Positions 8,881 through 16,199 of a stretch of DNA of 43,255 nucleotides are shown here, piece by piece (within the stretch, counting starts at the first letter, position 1; each line of letters begins with the position of its first letter). Location: positions 1 through 43,255 of the forward strand of contig JAEWJS010000093.1 in the NCBI GenBank assembly GCA_023386495.1, read 5' to 3'. A program made the translations under genes and the position numbers. Under the pieces are notes generated by a model. The model did not search any database. It saw nothing but the letters and a program-made list of their open reading frames with translations, and had not been told where the DNA came from. The stretch comes from Bacillota bacterium (GTDB lineage: Bacteria > Bacillota > Bacilli > Paenibacillales > Paenibacillaceae).

Positions 8881-9538
8881 TTGACGTTGCTTAATTTGAT
8901 TGGGAAGCGGATGAAGCGAGATCTTTTTAGCGAAGGCGGAGTTCTGTTAGTTCCGGCATCTACGATCTTAACCGGTGAACACTTGGACGTATTGGACAAG
9001 CATGCGGTAGTCATAACTCCCGAGGATGTAACGACAATCGATACCTATACCGAAGGTTCGTCAGGCGAGTACGCCGAGCTGATCCATGAGGCGGTGGCGG
9101 AAGATCTTCGAGCAGGTGCGCGAGACGCGCAGTTTCGCATTGGCGGATCTGAGGAACAACGTGATTCCCATCATCCAGGAATCTGCGATTCAGGGCACGC
9201 CGTTAATTGAACTGTTCGCTTCCTTGCAGGCCAAGGACGACTATACCTATCGGCATCACATTGGCGTTGGGGCAATCTCGAGCCTGATCGGAAGCTGGTT
9301 AAGATTAGGGCACAAAGACTTGCTCCAGCTTACGACAGCCGCCTTGCTGCATGATGTTGGGAAGATGTTAATTCCGGAAGCGATATTGAATAAACCGGGC
9401 CAATTAACGCCTGAAGAAGGCGTCATTCTCATGATCAATGTGCACGCGCCCATACATCCGTTGATTCAAGTCGACAATCAGTACATCGATTTAAGCAAGG
9501 ACTACTCGCGCCACATCAGGCAGATCCGGAATGATTGA
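8881..9538 (+). pseudogene. Decayed HD-GYP domain gene (frameshift plus internal deletion)
   Basis: Remnant of an HD-GYP-type c-di-GMP phosphodiesterase-like gene. The first part (from TTG at 8881) reads in one frame through AELIHEAVAE. The continuation KIFEQVRETRSF and the HD core (RHHIGVG, ALLHDVGKMLIPEAILNKPGQLT) lie in the next frame, so one extra base near 9101-9106 breaks the gene. The second frame then jumps from LTPEEG directly into VILMINVHAPIHPLIQVDNQYIDLS, which in family members is the extreme C-terminal tail. About 100 residues, including the second metal-ligand half and the GYP motif, are missing. Both lesions make activity very unlikely. Residual expression of a 109-aa or 150-aa peptide cannot be excluded. 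Confidence 0.85.
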
Positions 9539-9566
9539 TCCTACAGCCAGCAAGCTCAAAATAAAT

Positions 9567-9599
9567 AGGCCTTGCACGACAATTTGTCGCGCAAGGCCT
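9567..9599. terminator. Bidirectional intrinsic terminator
   Basis: A 15-bp stem with one mismatch (9567-9581 with 9585-9599) and a 3-nt loop lies between the HD-GYP remnant and the convergent secreted-protein gene. On the minus strand it is followed by ATTTATTTT, so it probably serves mainly that gene. Confidence 0.78.
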
Positions 9600-9634
9600 T
9601 ACTTATGCCAGAGTTCAAGAAGACGATCGCAGCC

Positions 9635-12600
9635 TCAGGCGGCTGCTGTCGTCCCTTCTGACAGCCAATCATCCAGTATCATCTGCGCGACAGCCTCAAG
9701 GACTTGAGCCGTAATCTCCCCTTCGCCGTATAGATCCGCGATCTCGGCTTCGCTCCAATTGCTGTCCGCGCTCGTGATGCCGAAGTATTGCGACAGAATC
9801 GACAAGTCGCGGATCGTGATACGGGTTGCCCCGTCGATGAATGACACGATCGTCGTTGCGAACGTCTCCACGGCCTGCTGCAGTTGGGCTGCAGCTGCAT
9901 CAGCATCGGCTTGGCTTACGGAGGATTGATTCCGCACCGCCTTAGCAGCTTGAATGGCTGTCAGCAGTGCCGCCTTCGAGGAGGGCGTATATTGTCCAAG
10001 CCTGGTGCCTTCAACGGCGCGGTCGTATCTGCTCTCCGCCGCTGCGATCGCAGCGTCAAGCGCCGCGAAGTCGATCGACACAGCCTGCACGATCTCGATG
10101 TTGACCGTTGCGCCGGCGGTGTCTATTACTGCGCTGACCCCGTCCCTCGAAGTCTCGAGATCGGTTAGCCATATCGTTGTGCTGCCGGTCTCGGCATCGC
10201 CGCGAATGCTGCCGTTCAGCCGCAGGACCGGACCGCTGCCGCTTCTCGCGTCTTCCTCCCCGGCAAGCATGATGACGCGAATCCGGCCGAGACTCTCCTT
10301 GACGGCGCTCGCGACTGCGAAGCCCGGCAGCAGCGATTCGATGGCCGTATCCGCAAGGGAGACGGTACCTTCATGGGTCACGGTGTTGAATTCCACCTGC
10401 TGCGGGTCGTAGTTCACGATGAAATCCAGTACGGTGAAGCTGGAACCGGCCGCCTGATCCAGCACGGCCGTCAGCGCGAAGCTGTCGCCGGCCGGCTTCT
10501 CAAGGTCATCCATCGTCAGGCTGCCCGAGCTCACCGCGGCAGCAGCGGGGGTGCCATAGATCTCGAATTCATACAGCGAGTAGCCGTATTCGCTTCCTCG
10601 CTCCGTTCCGTACATTCTCACGTATCGGGTATTCGTCGGCACGAGCGATATTTCGTCCGTTCCACCATCGCTGTCGGTAGTCGTGTACACATCCGTCCAC
10701 GTCGTGCCGTCCAGCGAAGCTTGAAGCTGATAGGAACGGGCATAGGCCGTCTCCCAATGCAAGATCACGTCCGAGACCGTATAGGTGCTGCCCAGATCAA
10801 TGGTGATCCACTCCGGGTCGGACAACTGCTCGGAGGCCCATCGCGTGTTGGTGAACCCGTCGACCGCTTTGCTGCCTTCGTAGGAATTGCCCTCGATGGA
10901 ACTGACGGTCACGTCCTTATGAAGCGCAATGTTGTCCCCGAGAGGCGGCGGCTCCTCCGTAACGGCTCCGATCCTGGAGCGGCTAATGAGCAGGTTATCG
11001 ACGGCGCGATACTCGTAATCATTGCCTGCTACGCCAGGTTGGTTGTTCGTATTGTACAGCTCGATCGCATTGATTCCGTAGTCCTCGTAGTCGCCGGACC
11101 AATCCAGATTATAGGCGCTCGATTCCAATTCGCCATCGATCCAGAGCTCGTATACGCCATCGGATTGGCCGGGGGTATTCAGCTTGACGTGCATCTCGAT
11201 CTCGTGCCAGCTGCCGGCTTCAGAACGGTGCATGACAGGACTGCTGCCGCTCAGCAACAGCTCTTGGTCGACGCCCGTAGGCTCGCCGCTCGAATCGAAT
11301 TGTCCGGTAGACAGAACGGATTGCAGCACGCCGGACTGGTCGGGATAGCGAAGCTCGACGTTCATGAAGGGGGTATCATCCGGCCCGATGCCATGCAGGC
11401 GTGCCAGCGGTCCGGTGCTCATGGGCGACGTGACCTCCTCGGCGGTATTCGTCTTCATGAAGAAGCGGGCATACACTTCGCGCACGGCCTCGTTCGCATC
11501 GCCGGAAGGCTTGTAATAAGCGTTGTCCGGCGTCCTTCCCCATGCCTTCTTCAGCCAGGTGCCATGCGGTTCCGTGACGGGATCTGCGGCATAGTAGCCG
11601 TAATATGAGGTCATGGCGTAGGAATTGCCGATTCCCCTGCCGAGGCTTCTGTTATAACGTCCCCATCGGGAGTAGTAATCATAGTACTCGCTCATGCGAT
11701 CCGTCTCGAAGTCATCGCAATAGAGCCACTGCGATTGCGGGTCCGTCGTGCATTCGCTCACGTTCACGTCCGGGCCTTCGCTCCCCGGATCGGGTTCGAG
11801 GTCACCGGGGTCCAGCGTATCGGGCGGCGATGCCGATACGGTGAAATCATCGATATAGGTGTACGATGTCTCCTCGAAGCCGCTGTTGGCCCAGCCCATG
11901 ATATAGCCATGGTTGAACACGTTATATGCGGCATCTTCCGGTCCGCCGTAAATCAGCCAAGTGTTCAGGTCATGATGGTTATGAACCTTAAGTCCATCGA
12001 CCCACAGCTCGGCTACCCCGTCCGCTTGCTGCCACCCGCTGGGGATTTTAAAATGCGCGATGTACTCGACCCAGCGTCCGCGAATCGTGCTGTCCTGCAG
12101 GATGCCTCCGTTAATCGGCTCCTTGTCGTAGGTCCCGAACAGTCCGCCATTGGGACGCCACTTGAGGAACACCTGGGAGTCGCCGGAGCCGAAGGGCTCT
12201 GTCTCGAAGCCGTAGTGATTAAACGAGCCGTCGCCCCCAGGCTCCCAATCCCCGTTGCCGATCAAGAGCAGCTTATTGTTGCCTTCCTGGCGATGCTGCC
12301 AAGTCGGCCCCAGGTCCTTGCCCAGCTCGGCAAGCTCGTTGCCGTCGGGGTAGTACTGGTACCAGCTGATCCAGATCTCGTCGATATCGAGCAGCAGGTC
12401 AAATCGCTGCTCCGACCAGGCATCCCGGTCACTCGTGCAGCAAGGATAAGTGAACTTCAGACTGCTGTTGCCGCTCCGCGCGATATCCGTGCTGACACTG
12501 GTGTTGACGGTGCCTCCCCACTCGAAATATTCATTGCTGTTGTTGAGGTTGCCTGTCTCGAAGTCGTCCATGAAGTAGAAGTCCTCTGGCGTCTCCGCTG

Positions 12601-12703
12601 CGCTTGCGCGCTCCATAACGATAGAACCGGCAAGAAGCAGCAGTAGAGCAAGGAAGCCAACAATCCGAACACACGCTGAGGGTACAACCTGCTTGATCAT
12701 CAT
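9635..12703 (-). CDS. Secreted multidomain carbohydrate-binding protein (ConA-like x2, F5/8C, cohesin-like, dockerin-like)
   Basis: Exported 1022-residue protein. The signal peptide has a hydrophobic core at about residues 15-28 and likely cleavage after ASA near 35. Two concanavalin-A-like lectin/glucanase-type domains (about 42-300 and 320-590) both begin with DDFET and resemble polysaccharide-lyase-like or LamG-type folds. A discoidin/CBM32 domain (about 595-720: NIALHKDVTVSS, DGFTNTRWASE, WITIDLG) follows. Next come a cohesin-like domain (about 730-865), a helical FIVAR-like segment (870-955) and a degenerate dockerin-like tail (957-1015) that lacks most calcium-binding Asp/Asn in its first loop. 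No catalytic residues were identified, so polysaccharide binding is safer than a named enzyme. The ATG has AAGGAGGATGA upstream. The leader region is duplicated near 31.7 kb. Confidence 0.85.
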   Translation of the reverse strand: MMIKQVVPSACVRIVGFLALLLLLAGSIVMERASAAETPEDFYFMDDFETGNLNNSNEYFEWGGTVNTSVSTDIARSGNSSLKFTYPCCTSDRDAWSEQRFDLLLDIDEIWISWYQYYPDGNELAELGKDLGPTWQHRQEGNNKLLLIGNGDWEPGGDGSFNHYGFETEPFGSGDSQVFLKWRPNGGLFGTYDKEPINGGILQDSTIRGRWVEYIAHFKIPSGWQQADGVAELWVDGLKVHNHHDLNTWLIYGGPEDAAYNVFNHGYIMGWANSGFEETSYTYIDDFTVSASPPDTLDPGDLEPDPGSEGPDVNVSECTTDPQSQWLYCDDFETDRMSEYYDYYSRWGRYNRSLGRGIGNSYAMTSYYGYYAADPVTEPHGTWLKKAWGRTPDNAYYKPSGDANEAVREVYARFFMKTNTAEEVTSPMSTGPLARLHGIGPDDTPFMNVELRYPDQSGVLQSVLSTGQFDSSGEPTGVDQELLLSGSSPVMHRSEAGSWHEIEMHVKLNTPGQSDGVYELWIDGELESSAYNLDWSGDYEDYGINAIELYNTNNQPGVAGNDYEYRAVDNLLISRSRIGAVTEEPPPLGDNIALHKDVTVSSIEGNSYEGSKAVDGFTNTRWASEQLSDPEWITIDLGSTYTVSDVILHWETAYARSYQLQASLDGTTWTDVYTTTDSDGGTDEISLVPTNTRYVRMYGTERGSEYGYSLYEFEIYGTPAAAAVSSGSLTMDDLEKPAGDSFALTAVLDQAAGSSFTVLDFIVNYDPQQVEFNTVTHEGTVSLADTAIESLLPGFAVASAVKESLGRIRVIMLAGEEDARSGSGPVLRLNGSIRGDAETGSTTIWLTDLETSRDGVSAVIDTAGATVNIEIVQAVSIDFAALDAAIAAAESRYDRAVEGTRLGQYTPSSKAALLTAIQAAKAVRNQSSVSQADADAAAAQLQQAVETFATTIVSFIDGATRITIRDLSILSQYFGITSADSNWSEAEIADLYGEGEITAQVLEAVAQMILDDWLSEGTTAAA

Positions 12704-12800
12704 TCATCCTCCTTCAAATTTGGAATGGTAATAACTTGAAGCGCCTTCAGTGTAACGCACGGAAGGACAAGAATTTAACATGCATTTCTTGACTTTGGCA
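12647..12800 (-). repeat. Leader/5' end duplicated near 31.70-31.85 kb (copy A)
   Basis: The upstream region and the first 19 codons of the 1022-aa secreted protein match the region 31702-31853 on the same strand. Shared segments include TTTAACATGCA, the stretch up to the ribosome binding site and the coding start MMI(K/R)QVVPSA. The match stops abruptly inside the signal peptide. Confidence 0.8.
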
Positions 12801-12918
12801 TACCAATCGTGAGGTTGGCCGGCTTGATTCGCAGAGGATTCGAGGCCGGAATGGGGGATGGAATCGGTATTTGTCCGCATATGGCGAACAGCGGGAGAAA
12901 AGGGTGAATGATAGGTGG

Positions 12919-12962
12919 GTGGCAACGCTTCCGATTGATGCTATTATTTAGGTAGTTAACAA
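12919..12962 (+). promoter_or_regulatory. Promoter of the WYL regulator with a shared 26-bp element
   Basis: GTGGCA (12919-12924), a 17-nt spacer and TATTAT (12942-12947) form a plausible sigma-A promoter. Bases 12937-12962 match 16136-16161, before the 7TMR histidine kinase gene, at 25 of 26 positions. The element covers the -10 and the predicted start region, where an operator would act. Confidence 0.6.
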
Positions 12963-12978
12963 CCGAAGGGGCTGCGCT

Positions 12979-13929
12979 ATGATCGATAAAGTGATTCGCA
13001 TCTACAAAATCATCAACGCCATTCAAGCGCATCCGGGGATCTCGGCTGCGGACTTGGCGCTCAAGTGCGACGTCAACATCCGCACGGTCTATCGGGATCT
13101 CGAGATACTGGACCTGATTGCACCTATTACGAATGACGGGCGAGGCACAGGGTATCGGTTTATGGGGAAGTTTTTCCTCTATCCGCTGAACTTCTCCGAG
13201 CAGGAAGCCCTAGCGTTCTCGCTGCTGCCGTCTGTCATTGACAAGGACAAGCTGCCGCCAGGGTTCGATTCTGCCTACGATAAGGTGATGGGGACGCACC
13301 GCAAGGAACGGTCGCAGCAGAACGCGATTATCGAAGATATCGCCGGCATCATTCAGATGGGCACGCCAGCTTACCGCCCGGAGAGCCGCAACTTCCTGCA
13401 GCCGATCATTCAGGCCATCTTGGAACAGAAGACGATCGAGACGACCTATCACACCCAATCGCGCAACGAGACGACTGAGCGCCAGATCGATCCGTATTAC
13501 CTCGTTCCGCGCGATCAGCGCTTCTACCTCATCGGCTACTGCCATCTGAAGAAGGGAATCCGCACGTTCCGGATCAGTCGGTTCCTCGATGTGGCCTTGA
13601 CTGCGAAGACGTTCGATAAGGGCGACTTCAGCATCCAGAAGCATCTGAAGAATACGTGGTCGATCGAGCAAGGCGAGAAGAACATCAAGTTCAAGGTGAA
13701 GTTCAATGCGGAGGTCGCCCGGTATATTAAGGAGGAAGAGCTGTTCGTCCATCCGCGAATGCGAGAGCATAAGGACGGCAGCATGACGTTCGAGGTGACG
13801 GTGAACAACGAGAAGGAGTTCATTCGCTGGATTCTGCAGTATGGCCCGGCCGCCGAGATTCTGGAGCCGCATGCCGTACGCGAGTCGCTGAAGCAGCAAC
13901 TGGATCAATGGCGTCTTATGTATCGGTAG
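12979..13929 (+). CDS. WYL-domain transcriptional regulator (HTH_11 + WYL)
   Basis: DNA-binding regulator of the DeoR-like/WYL class, 316 residues, cytoplasmic. An N-terminal winged helix (about 1-65) contains the recognition segment DVNIRTVYRDLEIL. A WYL domain (about 140-225) carries the typical DPYYLVPRDQRFYLIGYC stretch and the downstream FRISR segment; WYL domains usually sense a ligand or nucleic acid. A C-terminal WCX-like region (about 235-310) follows. ATG at 12979 follows AAGGGG by 8 nt. It is divergent from the secreted polysaccharide-binding protein gene and is an obvious candidate to control it. Its promoter contains the 26-bp element also found before the 7TMR kinase gene. Ligand unknown. 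Confidence 0.92.
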   Translation: MIDKVIRIYKIINAIQAHPGISAADLALKCDVNIRTVYRDLEILDLIAPITNDGRGTGYRFMGKFFLYPLNFSEQEALAFSLLPSVIDKDKLPPGFDSAYDKVMGTHRKERSQQNAIIEDIAGIIQMGTPAYRPESRNFLQPIIQAILEQKTIETTYHTQSRNETTERQIDPYYLVPRDQRFYLIGYCHLKKGIRTFRISRFLDVALTAKTFDKGDFSIQKHLKNTWSIEQGEKNIKFKVKFNAEVARYIKEEELFVHPRMREHKDGSMTFEVTVNNEKEFIRWILQYGPAAEILEPHAVRESLKQQLDQWRLMYR

Positions 13930-13936
13930 GACAAGC

Positions 13937-13977
13937 AATAGCGGCACAGGGGATCTCTCCCTTGCGCCGCTATTTTT
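13937..13977. terminator. Bidirectional intrinsic terminator
   Basis: AATAGCGGC (13937-13945) pairs with GCCGCTATT (13966-13974); inner bases extend the stem imperfectly. A run of five T follows on the plus strand, giving a good terminator for the WYL gene and probably also for the convergent SLH gene. Confidence 0.82.
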
Positions 13978-13989
13978 CAGGCTCTATCG

Positions 13990-16014
13990 TTATACCGCTA
14001 AGTAAAGATCAATCACGTCTTGAATATCTTGTTTAGTGGACATCGGCGTTCCAAAAGGGGTGCTTCTGGAATCCTGATAGGCCCAACTAAGTTCATCTAT
14101 GATGGCATCTAGATTTGAAGCATCCACTCCGGTTATGCCAGCGAGAGCGAACACTTCTACGGTAGGTCTATTAGATCCATAACCGAAAGGATTCAAGTAA
14201 TCATAGATTGCAGCTACATTAAAAGTCTCGTCAACAATCGTTTGAATCTGAAGCAATGTTTTTGGAAGTGCTCTTGAAGGGTAATCGTAGTCTTGCAAGA
14301 TCCCTTGGATGCCCGCTAGGCTCACAGACGTAACACCTGTAACACCCGCGTCGGCAAAAGTCGTCTCATCCACACTGCTCCAGTCACCTGACTCCGCCGC
14401 TTCATTGATCTGATCGAGTGCCGATTGCTTCGTGATGTCGGCCATAACCGAGTTGACGATGGCTTGAATAGCCGATACCGTCCACGGAGAGGTTCCATTC
14501 GAACTGAGTACATCGATAACCGCTGCAACATTGGATAGGGTTACGCCCGTGACACCCGCGTCGGCAAAAGTCGTCTCATCAATACCGGTCCAGTCACCCG
14601 ACTCCGCTGCTCCATTGATCAAGTCTAGCGGCGTTACGGGAACAGGCGCGATCGTACCCGCATATTGCATGGCTGCCGTTGCTGGCGGCGTTGCCGAATC
14701 GGTCGCAGTAATCGTAAAGCTGTACGCGCCGCTCACGCTTGGCGTTCCGGTGATCGCTCCCGTGCTGGGGTCCAAAATCAGTCCCGCAGGCAATGCGCCA
14801 TTCGTCACGGCATACGTAACGGCTCCCGTTCCTCCGGACAGCTTCGCTGCGCTGCCGCTATAGAGTTCTCCCTCGGACATGGGCGAGATCGAGTCTGGCA
14901 TCACGATCGGCATCGTGACCGTATAATCAAACCTCGCAACCGAGCTCGTGTCAGCGCCGGGATGAACGGCAATCGCTTTGATCGTTGTGCTGCTCGTAAT
15001 CGTGATCGGTTCCGTATACAGCGAGCTGGACGTGGAAGGCTCGCTGAGATCCGTCGTATAGTATACCGCCGCATCTGCGGGCATCCCCTTCAACTCAACT
15101 TGCGTACCCGAAGCCACGGCGCCGCCTGCAGGAAGCGCCGTAGGCGCGTCAAGGGTAAGTCTCGTGGTCGGCGGGTTGTACGTTATCGGCGGGTTGTACG
15201 GGATATAGGGCTGGGAATTGATAAGATCTGCTTTATCTTCCTCAGTGTCTTGCAATACTTGAAGTTTCTTTTCTGCTTCTTTTAACTTTTTCAGAAGAAG
15301 TTCATGTGCGGATAAGGCGTCGTCTTCGGCTTGATCACCGGGATCGGATTGCTCCGTGTTCTCGTATGCGGTTACCGCGGTTTCGTATGAGCTTAGAACG
15401 AGCTGATCTCGGGTTGCGTTGCTCGTACCGCCGAACGTTCCGTCTGCTCCGTTAGTCAACAATTTTTTCTCCAACGCTAAGGCGACATACCCCTTTGCCC
15501 AGTCACTAACAGTAGCATCATTCACGCCTGGCGTAGCCTTGGCCTCCTCTTTCATACCGAGCCCGCGAACAAGAAACGTCGCCAACTGCTCCTTGGTTAC
15601 TTCACCCGCCGGATTATAGGTGCCCTCCCCATATCCATCCGTAATGCCGGCAGCTTTCACTGCCTCGATATAAGGCAATGCGTAACCGTTGGCCTTGTCA
15701 TCGGCCTTGACGTCTGTGAACGAAGAGGTCTTTGCGTCGCTGTTCACATCCAAATCGAAAATCAACGCAGCAACCTTGGCGAATTGTGCCCGGTTCATCT
15801 TATCGTTGAGTCCGAACGTGCCCTCGGCCACACCGTCGAATACACCGGCTGAGATCATCGCGTCGAATTTGGCTTTCGTTGCGGCGTCCAGATCCTTCAA
15901 GTCCGCAAAGTCGGCTGAAGTCTTCGTAGCGGCTGTTGCGCTATCGGTGAAGCATACGGCGGAACTTATGCAGAACAGCACCGCGATCAATAATCCGACA
16001 ACTTTTTTCCTCAT
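13990..16014 (-). CDS. SLH surface protein with N-terminal SLH repeats, Ig-like domains and 70-residue C-terminal repeats
   Basis: Exported 674-residue protein. The signal peptide has its core at about residues 5-25 and ends SATA. Three SLH repeats follow at the N-terminus (about 35-215), the reverse of the other three SLH proteins here. A short Lys/Glu-rich, probably coiled-coil stretch (about 235-265) and a Pro/Tyr linker come next. A chitobiase-like CHB_HEX_C_1 domain follows (AAVYYTTDLSEPSTSSSLY). A putative-Ig He_PIG domain then carries GLILDPSTGAITGTPSVSG. The C-terminus holds three units of about 70 residues with the core ESGDW...DETTFADAGVTGV, weaker in the third. ATG at 16014 is preceded by CAGGGGGCAGACG. 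It is divergent from the 7TMR kinase gene. Ligand unknown. Confidence 0.9.
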   Translation of the reverse strand: MRKKVVGLLIAVLFCISSAVCFTDSATAATKTSADFADLKDLDAATKAKFDAMISAGVFDGVAEGTFGLNDKMNRAQFAKVAALIFDLDVNSDAKTSSFTDVKADDKANGYALPYIEAVKAAGITDGYGEGTYNPAGEVTKEQLATFLVRGLGMKEEAKATPGVNDATVSDWAKGYVALALEKKLLTNGADGTFGGTSNATRDQLVLSSYETAVTAYENTEQSDPGDQAEDDALSAHELLLKKLKEAEKKLQVLQDTEEDKADLINSQPYIPYNPPITYNPPTTRLTLDAPTALPAGGAVASGTQVELKGMPADAAVYYTTDLSEPSTSSSLYTEPITITSSTTIKAIAVHPGADTSSVARFDYTVTMPIVMPDSISPMSEGELYSGSAAKLSGGTGAVTYAVTNGALPAGLILDPSTGAITGTPSVSGAYSFTITATDSATPPATAAMQYAGTIAPVPVTPLDLINGAAESGDWTGIDETTFADAGVTGVTLSNVAAVIDVLSSNGTSPWTVSAIQAIVNSVMADITKQSALDQINEAAESGDWSSVDETTFADAGVTGVTSVSLAGIQGILQDYDYPSRALPKTLLQIQTIVDETFNVAAIYDYLNPFGYGSNRPTVEVFALAGITGVDASNLDAIIDELSWAYQDSRSTPFGTPMSTKQDIQDVIDLYLAV
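14341..14580 (-). repeat. 210-bp-period coding repeat in the SLH protein
   Basis: Identical stretches such as 14342-14370 and 14552-14580 lie exactly 210 bp (70 codons) apart and encode the repeated core TTFADAGVTGV. This indicates fairly recent unit duplication within the gene. Confidence 0.8.
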
Positions 16015-16118
16015 CGTCTGCCCCCTGAAGTATGATAGTGATAACCATTAACTTCCTGCTAGTGTATCATGGTAGATTAGCCTATTCATGAAACTCAAAG
16101 AAAACTTTAAGTTCGCGC

Positions 16119-16161
16119 TAGATAAAGGGCCGAATGATGCTATTATTTAGATAGTTAACAA
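16119..16161 (+). promoter_or_regulatory. Putative promoter of the 7TMR kinase gene with the shared 26-bp element
   Basis: TAGATA (16119-16124), a 16-nt spacer and TATTAT (16141-16146) form a weak promoter. Bases 16136-16161 are the second copy of the element at 12937-12962, with a single difference. It ends 38 bp before the kinase start codon, versus 16 bp for the WYL gene. Confidence 0.5.
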
Positions 16162-16199
16162 ATCTATCGCGATATCGTGTAGATTGGGGCGGTCACATC

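Noticed and set aside
10373..11608. 411-residue plus-strand open frame across the secreted-protein gene
   Set aside because: The minus strand encodes clear ConA-like and discoidin domains over the same bases; the plus frame shows no motif.
12704..12925. Small minus-strand gene directly upstream of the secreted-protein gene
   Set aside because: Its partial resemblance to the frame at 31755-32003 reflects the duplicated leader DNA, and neither has a ribosome binding site or family match.
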